64,000 nt of DNA from Atriophallophorus winterbourni (GCA_013407085.1 JACCGJ010003038.1:1-64000); one strand, 5' to 3'; shown: positions 21,172-33,236, counted from the first letter of the stretch. A program made the numbers and translations. The notes: a model not told the origin generated them from the sequence alone.

Positions 21172-22310
21172 CTAAGGATCTGCATGATATTTTTCAAAGA
21201 TCTTTATGAAAATGTATTCAAATTGGAACGAAAAATCTATCATTTTACTCAACATAACTATCATGTTATGCCTTGCTGAACAACAGGTTCCATTCTTGCG
21301 CGAATGGCAAACGCTCAGGCGATCCGCGTTTGATGATCACGGCATCCGTTTTCATATCTCCAGTTATCCATCCCAGCCATGTAATACTCGTTGTAAATTC
21401 CGAGATTTGTTCAACTTGGAATTCCTATCTGATGTCGAAGTCCGTTTGTGCAGAAAGTTTCATGTCTTCGAGGCATCCACTGATGCATTCTTCACCGCAG
21501 TGTTTAATGCCGGATAAAAATCATCATTCGCTGTTGACACACACGATTTCATTAGTTTGAAATGACCTACTGTTTTTTTTGTTAATGAATGCTGCGCGTT
21601 TCAAATTTCATATATGCTTTTTATACATTTATTATTAGGCATATATCATGTTTCTAGCCATTTATGAGCAATCTCCGTTTTTATGCAATTATGCGAAACA
21701 GAAAAAAACAGACATAAAACCAAAGCCCTCACACAATATATTGAATTTGACTTATGTGCATGAACCGAGTTGCTGATATTTTGAGCGAACGCAATTGACT
21801 TTAGAACGATAAAACGAATAAACTCACTTATTTTTAATCTAGTGTTCAATGACGTCCGTCCACAAAATCTTTTGCAGCCAACTGAGCCCATCAAACGGCG
21901 GATCTGGTTTCGTTATCGTAAACGCGGTTCTCATACTCCGCTCGGGGATTCACATCAATAAACAGCGAACAGTGTTACAGTGAACAAAGACAATTTTTGG
22001 CCTTATTAATATCGCTCAAACTCCGCTTCGCGGTCATAACCGATCAATAATCTAGTGTTCGATATTCCAGTCAACATGAATCGAAAAAAAGATCCTTTCC
22101 ATTAGAATCTGTCCACCGATACCAAAATTCAAATTCTGAAAACCAATACCGTCTCTAGTTGTTTCTTCTGATATTGCATAAGGATAATGTTTCAGTTCTA
22201 ACACAAAAGCTTAATCAGAACTATTTCGTGAGTAAGGAGAGGGAACATGACTAAATAGCAATTATTCATCGCCTCTATTTTGAACTTACCTCTTAGATGT
22301 TTTGTTGTTG
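21172..22310 (-). repeat. Repeat X, third copy
   Basis: 21200-21540 matches 6200-6560, and 21545-22310 matches 130-867 including the 82-codon frame at 21646-21894. Where copy 2 (7790-8040) has small insertions and deletions this copy agrees with copy 1, for example GTTTCTTCTGATATTGC. It runs into an RTE tail just as copy 1 does. Confidence 0.8.
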
Positions 22311-23640
22311 GTCTACTTGGGTCAATATCGACCAGGGATGTACAACACAAGCGCATGATGGTTTCATGCTCTGCATCATTTGAATGACTGAACAGTCCGA
22401 TTTGGGAGTGACAATCTCTCCCGCAGAGTTTCAAGCGATCGGCGTCAGTTGCATGCCGGCGGCGTGATCTGCGATCAGCCGCCAAGAGCTGTATCTTCCC
22501 TTTATCAGATTTTACATGTTGCTCCACACAGTGCCTCCAAAGTAAGCAGTCAAAAGCAAGTTCTTCCCGGCTCGTAGTATTGATGACAAGAGTTTTCTTA
22601 TCTCTTTTTCAAATGTATTTGTATCGCAATTTCAAAGGGTCAGAGGTCTGCTTCCTGATTTTAACTAACTATAGAGTAGATCTTTCGGAATTAGACCCTT
22701 TTTTCATCCTTACACCATATAGCCGGCGTAAGAGGCGCTGTCATAATATGGTAATCATGCTATCAGTTTTAGAAAGCACTCCAGCCTTCGTTACTTTGTC
22801 TATCTACGATATGTTCTAGATACGACGGCTGCTTTGTGAATGCAAAGTATTCAGCGTCAAATCCTGTCCTGCGTGGATGATCTAGGTCTTACTGTCCTAA
22901 AGTAAAGCCCTTAGTACGCACGCGCTTTATACCATCATCTTTGTATTTACAGTCCAATTGCAGTTGCCCTAGTGAATATGGCGGGCGCTCTGCCAACCAG
23001 CTTATCAGCTGCTCTTGGGAGAGAGCAATAATGGCTGCATCGTTGGCAAAGAGCAGATTACGGATAAGCACATTCCGTACATTAGCTTGTGCTCTCAAGC
23101 GGTTCAGGTTGAACAGCTTGCCATCAGATTGCATGCGTAGCAGCAGAGCAGCATAGAAAATACTGAACAGTGAAGGAGCTAGAACACACTCTTCTTTGAC
23201 GCCTCGCTGAATTTCAGAAGCTTATGGACTTCGACTGTCAAACTGGAACGAGCCCTTCATGCTAAATTGCAAAAAAATAACGAGTATGAGCAACATTTGA
23301 GAGAGTCCATGAAGCCAAGCACTTTGTAAATACCATCACTGCAAACGTGTTCAAATGTTTTCGTTAGATCGAAGTTGTTTTGAAGTTGTTTTAAGGAGAA
23401 GATCATGTTAACGGTTGATCTTTCCCAGGCGGAAGCCACATTGAGATTCGGCGTCGCGCGAAAAGCATTGAGTATTATAACGGCACCGGTACTGCGCTTT
23501 AGATATAGAGTCGAAATCAGTTTGCTACCGCTGCTTTTCTGTTTCGCTGCACGGCGAACCCAACTCCATGCATTTGAGTCTGATCCGAACCCCATTCTTT
23601 TAAAAAATGTGTAATCTCTCTCTGTTCGCATACCAGTGTC
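22311..23640 (-). pseudogene. RTE-like LINE, heavily decayed
   Basis: The minus strand holds the 3' end and finger region (22315-22510: GRDCHSQIGLFSHS), a badly decayed thumb (22530-22880), then LNRLRAQANVRNVLIRNLLF followed by FANDAA (23040), and STVNMIFSLKQLQ (23410). Motif C reads FANDAA, so one catalytic aspartate is lost. Upstream of about 23430 the frame continues as SGSKLISTLYLKRSTG, which does not match the 42-kb copy. This may be a different RTE subfamily or a chimera. Confidence 0.7.
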
Positions 23641-24025
<385 letters not shown>

Positions 24026-25875
24026 ATATCACTAATAAATAAATATTTTGTGGATTGTGGGGTTACGTATCCGATAGGACGAAGTAACTCTAGCGATGTT
24101 GAGTAGACTGCAATTTTTAAGGGCATGATTACATCTCATTTTTTCTTCCTCAGTGTCCAGTTTTCACACTCACACAATTGAAGCGCGTGAATTGTAGGCT
24201 TGTGTTCTCTACCTAGAAGTAACAGTGATAAGCTTTTTTGACCGCACAAATGATCTAAGTTACAAAAGGCTGCCCTAGCTCTGGAAGTGTGAGATAAAAT
24301 CTTTTTGTACCAACACGCATTACCAGTAATGCCAGCCCACGATATTTATCCAGGAATTAAAATCGGCATGGCTGAATATCAAACTGTGGTTGCACTAATA
24401 AGATAAGAATCTTAAAGGTATTTGCGATCTGCATAACGGCTAAATCAGCTATATACATTCGATAGTAGATATCGCTGAACTGACGTTAACCTTACACTTT
24501 CTACTTTAAACATTTAGCCGCATTACAATCTACTCCATGAAAACTAAGTTTTTTACTATTCATAGATCAAGTTCAATATATCGAACGCAAATAAACTTAG
24601 ATATTACCAAACTTAAGACACCTATGTAGCCAAGGGCAGTAAGCTAGCAGAAAAACACGACCGTTCATTTTTAAATTCATTTGACGGCTTTAAAATCCCA
24701 TCATTATTTTCTTACTAATTTTTCTATAATCAGCACCATCATGCTAGTAAATACGGATGATATTGAGCAATAAATAATTAGAATTATGGATAGTATTGAT
24801 TATTATTATTATTTTCAAATTTCCAGAAAATACACGATTTCGAAAAGATCACACAATTGCACTGTCTAACCCGAGAATAGGCTCTAAATTACACGTCATG
24901 TATGCTGTCGATTCCTGTGCACCAATTTCCTCAATATTATCAAAGATGATTCAAACCTGACTTTGCGATATTCCCAAAAGTGAAAAATGAATGTATTGAA
25001 TCACAAGCCTTGTCCAGGCAAATAGCCACTGAAAATGTAGAAGACTGTCTCCTTAACTTCAGCTTAATTAGGTCATGTGAATCGTGATCGCATTCTCATT
25101 ATTCCCTATAATCAAATAACGCAGAGTTCTTAGGGCGTGTAGAAGTGGAGGGGAAACGGTTATTTTCTTCAATAATATAGGATTTCCTCACACAAATTCC
25201 AGTGTTACGCGATATGCTTTCTGAATATGAAACTTAGTTCACTAATTAACCCAATGAAAAAACATTCGACAGCATTAAGCTCATTCGCTGTGAAGTCAAA
25301 ACTTAATTGGATATGAAAATCACTGACTCCTCACTGACAAATCGATAATTAGAACCAGTATTACATACCGTTTGAACAATGAACAACTGTGATTTTAAAC
25401 AAACCTCAGAAATTCCTGGTGAAGCCATTCAGCCTGTTCCAAGCCATCAACATTCGGTGTTGGTCACACCACTTGTATCAATAAATGAAACTGCGGAAAG
25501 GCTGTCAACAAACTATACTACTCATTCTCTAATATGACCGTATATCGACAATTAACATTCAACTTAACACATTTACGGAATTGTATATGCAACAGAGTGT
25601 AAAAAATATCTGGATACGAATGCATATAAATTACTTACGCAACCGATTATCTTGTGAAACTCAGCGAATCAACGCAGTTTATATTCAGTTTGATGAAATC
25701 TGACTACAATCCGTATAAGTACGCAGCTTGCTGGGTCATTTATATTGAGCAGGTATTCGTGTATAGAAGTAAATCCATTCGAACGGTGACAGTTGTGGAG
25801 AGGCAGGTAAAATAAAACTTTTGAAATCCGATTTCCTTTTACTCAAAAGCCTACGGCCCGTTGACATCAAATTTA
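24026..25875. other. Gene-free AT-rich stretch
   Basis: No frame of note on either strand, no recognisable transposon motif and no inverted repeat. A short (ATT)n run at about 24798-24813 could be an old retroelement tail. This is the longest stretch of apparently unique sequence together with 26461-27879. Confidence 0.5.
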
Positions 25876-26460
25876 ATTCTAAGGTTGTCTCGGCCGGGGC
25901 GGTTTAGGAAATAAGCTCCCAATTCCAAAAATGCTCCAATGGCACGCGTCTCATGTAGCCACTGACAACCAAGTCCAGCTCCTGGCCTGTACGCGTGGTC
26001 CTGTGTCACCCGGCGGAACTGCTTCTACTGACAGGAGAAAGGGCGAAGGCGGCTGACTGACGCCTCAAAACCAGCATGCTTCGGGCAGGTGGAGTTTGGA
26101 AGTCCATTAAGGCGGTCCACCTAGGGAAGAAAAACCTTTATTTCAAACCTCAACTGCCTTGTGGCAACATCCAATGATGGAAAAGGCTTCGGAGTCAACC
26201 TCGAGGAAAAAACCGGAGCCGGATTTGTGTTAGGCAGTCCGAAGTTTTCTTCATCTTCGTCCTGCCAACTCTTGCGACAGCATCGTTGTCCACACGTATC
26301 AACCTAGCTGCTTCTTTGGTTCTGATGGTGCCGTGAAAATGGAGCACTTGCTGCATGGACAACAGCTAGTTCTCCATATTGAACTGCCCTGACGTACATC
26401 ACAACGCACCAATGGAGAGGACATTCCATTCCGATTCAATCGTTCAATCAAATTAAATCA
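25876..26460 (+). repeat. GC-rich dispersed repeat, long copy
   Basis: It stands out from AT-rich surroundings by GC content. It begins at AAGGTTGTCTCGGCCGGGGC and includes TGACAGGAGAAAGGGCGAAGG and GCGGTCCACCTAGGGAAG. The first ~170 bp recur at 27888-28055. By composition and layout it resembles the GC-rich untranslated leader of flatworm RTE-like retrotransposons; that is from memory and unverified. No long frame is open. Confidence 0.5.
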
Positions 26461-27879
26461 GATTCATTAGTGTTTAATGAACTACATATATAAACGTAAT
26501 TTTGTTATTGTGTAATTTAGCGTTGGAACTTAATAGTTCTTCAATACGTTTTACGTTTTATTGGTCTATCTCACAATGCCTGAGAGATTACTCAACGCAC
26601 AATCTCATGCAGAAATATTTATTAGTGGTAAGCTACATGATAGTTAAAAACGCTCCATAAATTCCCGACAGCTTCAATAAAGGAACGTTTTCCCTAGTGC
26701 ACAATCACCTATGGCAGCAACATTCCACTCGTATTAACACATGACACATCATTATCTCGTTACGAGGAATGAAATCGCATTTGTCTCGTTGCATTTGTGA
26801 TCGCACTACAAAATATGGTCATGTCCAATTTACTGCATTGGGTTAAGAAAGCCAAGGGATAAGAAATAAATTATATATTTTGAAATTTGTTTTGTTTCAT
26901 TGAAGCTTATATTCATCGCCAGAGGCACCAGATGACAACGCGTGGAAGAGAGATTGGTATAGAATTTAGGTCGACTCGTCCCGTTGATTACTTTTCGCTG
27001 TTCGGATGGGATAGTGGGTACCAGAAAATCGAGTGAGATCCGTCAGCTTATCAATACCAAAGTGACGGCGGACTCCTTACAGAGCAACTTATTGGAACTG
27101 CAAAAATAAACATAGCCAATCATATCACGGTTTACGCGAAGCAACCAAACAGAAGTCAATTAAACTATTTGTATGACAAGCAACCAATCATGAGTCATTC
27201 AGTTAATATGCCATATGCTTCACGGTAGTCGTACAACCTTATTCACTTTCATGAAAATAGTTTATTTTTCCTGCAAAATCAATACGCGTTGCCGTAGGCA
27301 ACCAGTATCTTTGGCTCAAAATTCGAAGCAATCACATTTGACTACTTTCAGTTTGGTAGTAATCACATCGCAAACATTTTTATAATTATTATATAATTGT
27401 GCATTGAAGCCGTGCTTCATTGAAACATAAGAATTGTAGCACATTTGCTTATACTTATTGTACCACCTTATACGTATTATAGTCCACTTTTAACTTCAGA
27501 TATAGTTAATTTTTCATAATATAGGTTTTAATTGTGAGCAATTTGCCTGCAAAAAATCGAAACTTTGAAAATGGTTATCATTGTTTCCATAATCAACGTT
27601 CTTTTGTATGCAGAAAAGACAAAAAATTCGAAACATAAAATATTAATTTTTCTGATAATCTCTTAATAAATTTGCTTTGTTTTCACATTGCCTAGGGTCT
27701 AGGCATTATTGCAACCTGAAACGTTTAGGACATATAACTATAAATATTCTATATCTTTAAGCATCTTTAAGCAAAATTTTCATAAAATAAATTTATCCAC
27801 GTCCAGGCCTATTGTACCGATTGCACCATTTCATAGCCCACTCTTCACTTCAAATATATTTATCATTATATTCATAATC
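26461..27879. other. Gene-free AT-rich stretch
   Basis: Nothing recognised. It includes CATTATTTATTAGT-like runs and no open frame with family resemblance. Confidence 0.5.
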
Positions 27880-28060
27880 ATATTCCAAGGTTGTCACGGC
27901 CGGGGCTGTTTTGAGGATAAGCTTCCAATTCCAAACTCTAGTGGCGCACGTGTCATCTAGCCTCTGACAACCAAATTCAGCTCCTGGCCTGCATGCGTGG
28001 TTTTGTGTAACCCGGTGGAACTTCTTTTACTGGCAGGAGAAAGTCGAACATGCAAAACGA
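27880..28060 (+). repeat. GC-rich dispersed repeat, truncated copy
   Basis: CCAAGGTTGTCACGGCCGGG through CTGGCAGGAGAAAGTCGAA aligns with the start of 25876-26460. The copy breaks off after ~170 bp. Confidence 0.7.
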
Positions 28061-28312
28061 AGGAAAATCTATTTTTCCCTGTCGTGCGGTAAATGAATTT
28101 ATATCGTTTTAATATTTCATATAGCAATATTTTTAATTGCAAAGTTAAACATGAATACCATTAAACAAGGTTATACTTGTATGCCAACTGTTATATAGGG
28201 TTCGTACGACGAACCACGATGTTCAGACACGGAATCACAAAGTGATTCTTGATCAAGCACTCGAGGGGCTTATGGATGACCAAAGTAATGTGTTGCTCAC
28301 ATCCCATCCCTT

Positions 28313-28358
28313 AAACACCACTACCGGTTTCTGGCGGTTTTCCGTCGTCAGGTGGAGA
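28313..28358 (-). ncRNA. Hammerhead ribozyme motif, variant B
   Basis: Minus strand: stem I CCAC/GTGG, CTGACGA, a stem-II region CGGAAAACCGCCA, GAAAC, CGGTA, GTGG. The cleavage triplet is GUA. Stem III is the self-complementary ACCGGU, which has no loop and would favour cleavage as a dimer. The position 10.1/11.1 pair is C-A rather than G-C, so activity is less certain than for variant A. Confidence 0.6.
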
Positions 28359-28559
28359 CAGTGAGGGATGAGAATGTGAGCAACACATTACTTTGGTCAT
28401 CCATAAGCGCCTCGAGTGCTTAACCAAGAATCACTTTGTGATCCCGTGTCTGAACATCGTGGTTCGTTGTACGAACCCTATATAACAGTTGGCATACAAG
28501 TATAACCTTGTTTACCTTTAATCCACTGTTTCAAGGTTCACTGAACCTGATATTACTGT

Positions 28560-28606
28560 CTCCACCTGACGATGGCAAACAGCCTGGAACCGGTAGTGGT
28601 GTGTAA
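28560..28606 (+). ncRNA. Hammerhead ribozyme motif, variant B
   Basis: Plus strand: CTCCAC, CTGACGA, TGGC-AAACA-GCC, then TGGAAACCGGTAGTGGTGTG. Boxes CUGANGA and GAAA, triplet GUA and stem I CCAC/GTGG are present. One extra base precedes the GAAA box. Confidence 0.6.
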
Positions 28607-28650
28607 GGGATGGGGATGTGAGCAACACATTACTTAGGAATACGATTAAT

Positions 28651-29167
28651 TATTTTCGATTTCCTTAGGTGGAATTTCAAACCTTGTAATGTCATGTTGC
28701 GTTGATGATCACGTTTTACTTCATCATGGATTATCAATAGAAATCAGGGAATAAGTGAATTTTGTTGATTTTTTTTTCAAGATTACACGTACACTAATGA
28801 ATTTCAACGAACTATTTCACAAAATTTTCAAAAGATATTTTTTCTTGGCAACACTCAGTGTTTTCGCTAGTCATGGATCGTTATGCAACGATTTGTCACC
28901 TCACCTCACATAATATAAATCTAAAATAGACGTTAAATATTTCACGAATATATATTTGATTCTAGTTATTTCCTGTATTCAGCATTGCCTCTTGAAGGAC
29001 AGTTTCTCAATGATCGCTGCGAACAACCACAAACAAGCAGGTAGTATCAGTATTTTTTATTATCAACACCTACACATATTTATGTTGAGCTTGATGTCAA
29101 TGTCCTTTTTATGTTGAACTTGATGTATATTACATGTTAATAATTGAATGGAGCAATTATTTATGTA
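28651..29167. other. No recognised gene
   Basis: AT-rich, with a T-run near 28770. No family resemblance in any frame. Confidence 0.5.
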
Positions 29168-29580
29168 GCTGTTAGTCTCGGTCGGTCGATGTCGACCATG
29201 GATATACATCACAACCGCATGCATATTTAGGTTTCACAGCTTTTTGAATGACTAAACAGTCTTATTCGGGAGAAACAATTTCTCCCGCAGCGGTTGCAAT
29301 GATGGTCAGAACTCAGGTGTAGGGCGTCAACTGCACACCGGCGGCGTGATCTGTGTTCAGCAACCAAGAGCTGTATCTGCTACTCCGCAGCTGACAGACG
29401 ACGCATTAAACAATGCCTCCAATGTGAGCGGTCAAGTGCCAGTTCTTCCCTACTCGCGAGGTCAATGCCAAGAACTTTCATATCTCTTTTGCAAACGTAT
29501 TGTATCGCAAGTGCGGTCTCCTCAATAGTTGACACCATGATTGCAACTCACCATATAGTAGACCATTTTCTATTTTGTAG
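29168..29580 (-). pseudogene. RTE-like LINE, 3' fragment
   Basis: Matches the last ~410 bp of the 42-kb RTE: TCGATGTCGACCATGGAT, the finger region, and CTTTCATATCTCTTTTGCAA. Minus strand. It lies head to head with 29575-30056, so the two 3' ends point outward. Confidence 0.8.
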
Positions 29581-30056
29581 GTGTAACCCAACTACGGCAA
29601 AGCCAGTGGTGGCTTAGCCACGTCTATAGAATTGAAAATGGTAGCATCCCAAAAGATCTACTCTATGTTGAGTTGAAATCAGAAAGTCGACCATTACGCA
29701 GACTGCATTTGCGGTACAAAGACGTTTGCTAAAGAGATATCAAAGCTCTTAGCATTGACCCTTTGAGTTGGGAAGAACTTGCTCTTGACCGCTCACATTG
29801 AGGGCATTGTGTAAAGCATCGTCTGCAAGTTGGGGGGAGCAGATACCGCTCTTGCCTGCTGAACGTAGATCACGCCGCCGGTGTGCAACAAACGCCCTAC
29901 AACCAAGTTCTACCTATCATTGCAAGCGCTGCGCGAGAGACTGTTCCTCCCGAATCTGACTGTTTAGTCATTCGAAAAGCTGTAGAACATGAACATTCAT
30001 GCGATTATAATGTACATCAATCGTCGACATCAACCGAAGGAGGCCAACAACAAAAG
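29575..30056 (+). pseudogene. RTE-like LINE, 3' fragment, inverted partner
   Basis: Plus strand: QWWLSHVYRIENGSIPKDLL-like reading, LRYKDVC followed by a stop, and CGRDC-type finger remnants decayed to CARDC, ending CCAACAACAAAAG. Together with 29168-29580 it forms an inverted repeat centred near 29578. Divergence between the arms suggests two insertions or an old fold-back. Confidence 0.8.
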
Positions 30057-30097
30057 ATGTGACCAATCCAGCAGAAACGGAGTCGTCTTATTAGTTT

Positions 30098-30156
30098 GAA
30101 CATGCTTTGTAGATCAGCTTTCAAAACAACTTTAGCATTAGTCACTTTTTCCATTC
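30098..30156 (-). mobile_element. RTE-like LINE, 60-bp piece
   Basis: GAACATGCTTTGTAGATCAG through ATTAGTCACTTTTTCCAT matches the 42-kb RTE (near 43073-43135). It is cut by the tRNA-like repeat that follows. Confidence 0.6.
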
Positions 30157-30159
30157 ACT

Positions 30160-30470
30160 ATATATCCGATGGGAAGACCTGACACGAAGATCTGTTCGGA
30201 TTTAATCGGTGTTAGCTTACACTGTATCTGATGGGAAAACCTGACACGGAGATCTGTTCGGTTGGTCGACCACAACAGATGTTGCTGGCTCCTTCTGAAC
30301 TGGTCGGGCAAACAGAGCTAGTCAAATGTGCCAGTCTGGAGAACAGTTCATAAACGCTTAATTGCGCTCGGTCGAACGGTGGACGGTAGCCCAGGTCGTT
30401 AAGGCGTGGGACTACAATGGTGGTCGGGGGTTCAAATCCCACCCCTGAAGCGGAGGATATGCACTGCTGA
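30160..30470 (+). repeat. tRNA-related SINE-like sequence
   Basis: 30383-30450 has a tRNA-like internal promoter: A-box TAGCCCAGGTCG at 30387 and B-box GGTTCAAATCC at 30429, followed by CACCCC. The intervening arms do not fold into an orthodox anticodon stem, so I do not call a functional tRNA. Upstream, TCTGATGGGAA...GATCTGTTCGG occurs twice with a 62-bp period (30163 and 30225). It sits between two RTE pieces. Confidence 0.5.
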
Positions 30471-30601
30471 TGAGCTCAAATAAGAGCGAAACTCGATTCC
30501 AGTGCTTCCATTATGGACCGTCGTGATAAACTTTGCGAATAGTTCGATGGGCTTGGCACGGATGAGTAGTCACAAATATAAACAACATATTTTCCAAAGT
30601 T

Positions 30602-31581
30602 CGCTTAAGCTTTCATATCTCTTTTACAAACGTCTTTATACCTCAAGTGCAGTCTGTCCAATGGCCTTATTCGTAATTGCAACTCACCATAGAGTAGATC
30701 TTTCGGAATATGACCATTTTCCATTCTGTAGACATGACCAAGCGACCGCAGGTGGCGCTGTCGCAATACGGTGAACATGCTCTGTAGACCAGCTTTTGAA
30801 AGCACTTCAGCATCAGTCACACTTTCCATCTATCCATGTTCAAGATACGACGTTTGTTACTTAGTTGGAAAGCGTTCAGCTTCCGTTCGTGTCTTGCGTG
30901 GGTGGTCCCGGTTTCACTGCCATAGAGTAAAGCATTTAGTACGCACGCGCTGTATACCATCATCTTTGTCTTTACAGTCAGATTGCAGTTACCCCAAACA
31001 CGAGAGTTTGATTGTGACAAAATGGCAGCTGTTCTGCCAATCAGCTTATCACTCTCCGAGTCTAGCCAATGGTTATCATCAATGATTTAAACAAGAAATG
31101 ATGTGCTGGATCAAGCTGACAGTTTTCAACATCGATGACTAAAGGTGATACAATCGCTTAAATAAAACCTCTGGTCTTGCTCATGTGGATTGTTAGCCGA
31201 AAGTCCTTGCATGTCGATGAAAATCGGTCTATTAGCAACTGTAGGAGTAAGCAATAATGGCTGCATCGTCAGCAAACATAAGCACACGAATTAGCAAATC
31301 CCATGCCTTGGTTTGGTTGAAAAGCTTGCCATCACTTAGCGTGCGTAGGTAAATACCTTCTGTACTCGTCCTAAAAGCGTGCATCAGAAGCAAATCAAAT
31401 AAAATGCCAAACAGCGTGGGAGCAAGAACAGACCATTGTTTGACGCCCCTGCGAATCTCAGCGGCTTCGGAACTGAAACAGTTCATGCTTGATGGAACGA
31501 AATAACCTATTTGAACTGTCTTGGGGGCAGGCAATCAGATCAAGCATTTTGAATATACTATCCAGCCTGACGAATTCAAAT
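30602..31581 (-). pseudogene. RTE-like LINE, RT and C-terminal part
   Basis: Minus strand: EIRRGVKQWSVLAPTLFGIL (31480-31400), FADDAAIIA (31265) with both motif-C aspartates, then LTVKTKMMVYSACVLNALLY (30990-30900), LRQRHLRSLGHVYRMENG and LRYKDVCKRDMKA to 30605. Stops and frameshifts separate the blocks. The left end is cut by the tRNA-like repeat and the right end by the hAT element at 31582. Confidence 0.85.
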
Positions 31582-32019
31582 CAGACAATAACGAATACTT
31601 CGCTTTGGGATTTAAAGCGAAGCGAAGTTGCGAAGAGAAGCGAATATTGTTGAATATTCGCTTAGCTTTCGCCATGGCGAAGGGCAAAAATAAACTTCGC
31701 TAAAAATTCGTTATACTTCGCTTCGCTTAAAACGAAGTGCAAGTTCAAACTTCGCCGTAAACGAATATTAGCGAAGTCTTCGCTAAAAGCGAAGAGTGTT
31801 CATTTTTGTACTTTAATATTTTAACCCTTTGTCTACGGGAATTGTTTTTGATGTTGACACTTGTTGACTCGTTGATAGACAAAGGCCAGACAAGTGCACT
31901 CCGATGGTGACTGAAGGTACCGACGTAAGCTACTTAGCAACCGACTGCTTGTTTAATTGCCATAAGCTAACATTTGAGGTGGTAACTAGAGTTACGGTCA
32001 GTAGACAAAGGGTTGTACT

Positions 32020-32805
32020 TTTTTGAATGAGATGAATGAGTGGATGGCGTCTCCCCTGGAAAAGGAGGACATCGACGTGCTCCAGTACTGGAAGATGAAG
32101 GCCAAGAAGCTCCCTCTACTCGCCAAAGTCGCCCAGTAAGTTGTTTCAAAGTTAAAGGTCACTTATTTTCCGTTGGATTATAATTCATTCTCGTTATTCG
32201 CCATACTTCTTTATAATATTCGCTAAACTTCGCCATACTTCGATATTATTCGCTATACTTCGATATATTATTTTCTATTCTTAGATGTAGTATTGCTATA
32301 CTTTGATATAGTATTATTATACCTCGAAATAGTAGTTGAACTTTTGCACCCCTGGAACGTAATACAAAATACTCAACCTGTCTCATTTTCTTTTAGGATG
32401 GTCTACGCCATCCCGGCTACCTCGGCCTCATCAAAGAGGGTTTTCTCGGAAGCTGGACTCGTGACCAAGCCCACCCAAAGACTTCTGAACAACGAGAGGG
32501 TCTAGAAGCTCGTCTACATTCATGACAATTACGATAAAGTGCTCCCCTACATGAAGAGGATGAAGCTCCGCATCCAGGAGTTCACCAATGGCGTAGGTAC
32601 CAGCACTCAGAGTCAGCAGCAGCTCAAAGACCAGGATGAACCTGAGGCCAACCTTGAGGATGTCGAGTTTGTCGACACCCAGGAGCTCACGGCGGGGGCC
32701 TACTGCCCTCTGACTGGAGGCAGCCGGACAAGTTCCGGCACCAGGTCCAGGTCCAGAACCCCGGTCTCAGAGACCGACTCAGAGGAGGAGCCTAATTTCC
32801 TTTGA
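32020..32805 (+). pseudogene. hAT transposase C-terminal dimerisation region (two exons)
   Basis: Exon 1 (to 32135) reads NEMNEWMASPLEKEDIDVLQ, YWKMKAKKLPLLAKVA. Exon 2 (from 32397) continues Q-MVYAIPATSASSKRVFSEAG in frame. The intron 32136-32396 has GTAAGT at the donor and a pyrimidine-rich TTTTAG acceptor. The IPATSA..RVFSEAG block is the hallmark of hAT dimerisation domains. A stop (TAG) after RLLNNERV interrupts it; the frame then continues KLVYIHDNYDKVLPYMKRM to an acidic, serine-rich tail ending at 32805. The DDE catalytic part is absent. Confidence 0.85.
32136..32396 (+). other. Probable intron of the hAT transposase
   Basis: Canonical GT...AG ends; removing it restores the LPLLAKVAQMVYAIPATSA reading expected of the family. 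AT-rich, 261 bp. Confidence 0.75.
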
Positions 32806-33236
32806 GAGAACAAGATTTTGTATATTTCCAATTACAAAGCTCATGAAAAACTCATCCCTTGTCAAATAAAAGTTCTTTCATGGTCAAAAACTAATTTATT
32901 TCGGAATTCGTTTTATTTCAGCGAAGAATAGCGAATTTAAACGAATATTAGGGAATTATAGCAATTTATAGCAAGGTTTTTTTGTCGAAAACGAAGTTTA
33001 TGGGGGACATCGAAGTTGAGCGCATATTATTCGTTATTATTCGTTATGGCGAAGTGCGAAGCTTCGTTTCGCTTCGCCATTGCGAAGGGCAGTTAGGGCT
33101 TTTCGAAAATTCGCTTCACACTTCGCTTCGCTCCAAAAAAGTGACATTCGTTATTGTCTGCACTAGACACCCTGTTAACATTGTAGGGGCGTCAAATCGT
33201 GTATTCAATGAATCGATTTTATCGCACTATGGCAAT

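Larger units (their letters stand above)
28163..28650. mobile_element. Hammerhead repeat (retrozyme-like), inverted arrangement
   Basis: The right part (28369-28640, plus) is one ~245-bp monomer bounded by two copies of GTGAGCAACACATTACTT (28375 and 28620). The left part (28163-28312) is an almost exact reverse complement of 28369-28516. A hammerhead lies in the loop (minus) and another at the right end (plus). Related units are at 39600-39890, 55500-55790, 51615-51995 and 58385-58690. There is no coding capacity. GGTTCACTGAACC at 28534 is a weak candidate B-box-like word. Confidence 0.8.
31582..33160 (+). mobile_element. hAT DNA transposon, internally deleted (1.58 kb)
   Basis: Terminal inverted repeats CAGACAATAACGAAT at both ends. 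Subterminal zones are dense in GCGAAG/CTTCGC words, the usual kind of transposase-binding array. The interior encodes only a transposase C-terminus (32020-32805). The flanks do not give a matching 8-bp duplication: the left flank is RTE (ATTCAAAT) while the right flank (CACTAGAC) belongs to a PLE tail like 53520-53560. So the two ends probably came together by deletion or by recombination between copies. Confidence 0.85.

Noticed and set aside
30383..30450. Functional tRNA gene
   Set aside because: A- and B-box words are good, but the anticodon arm and acceptor stem do not fold properly; called tRNA-related repeat instead.
32539..32805. Independent acidic serine-rich gene
   Set aside because: In frame with and directly downstream of the hAT dimerisation block after one stop; it is the transposase tail.
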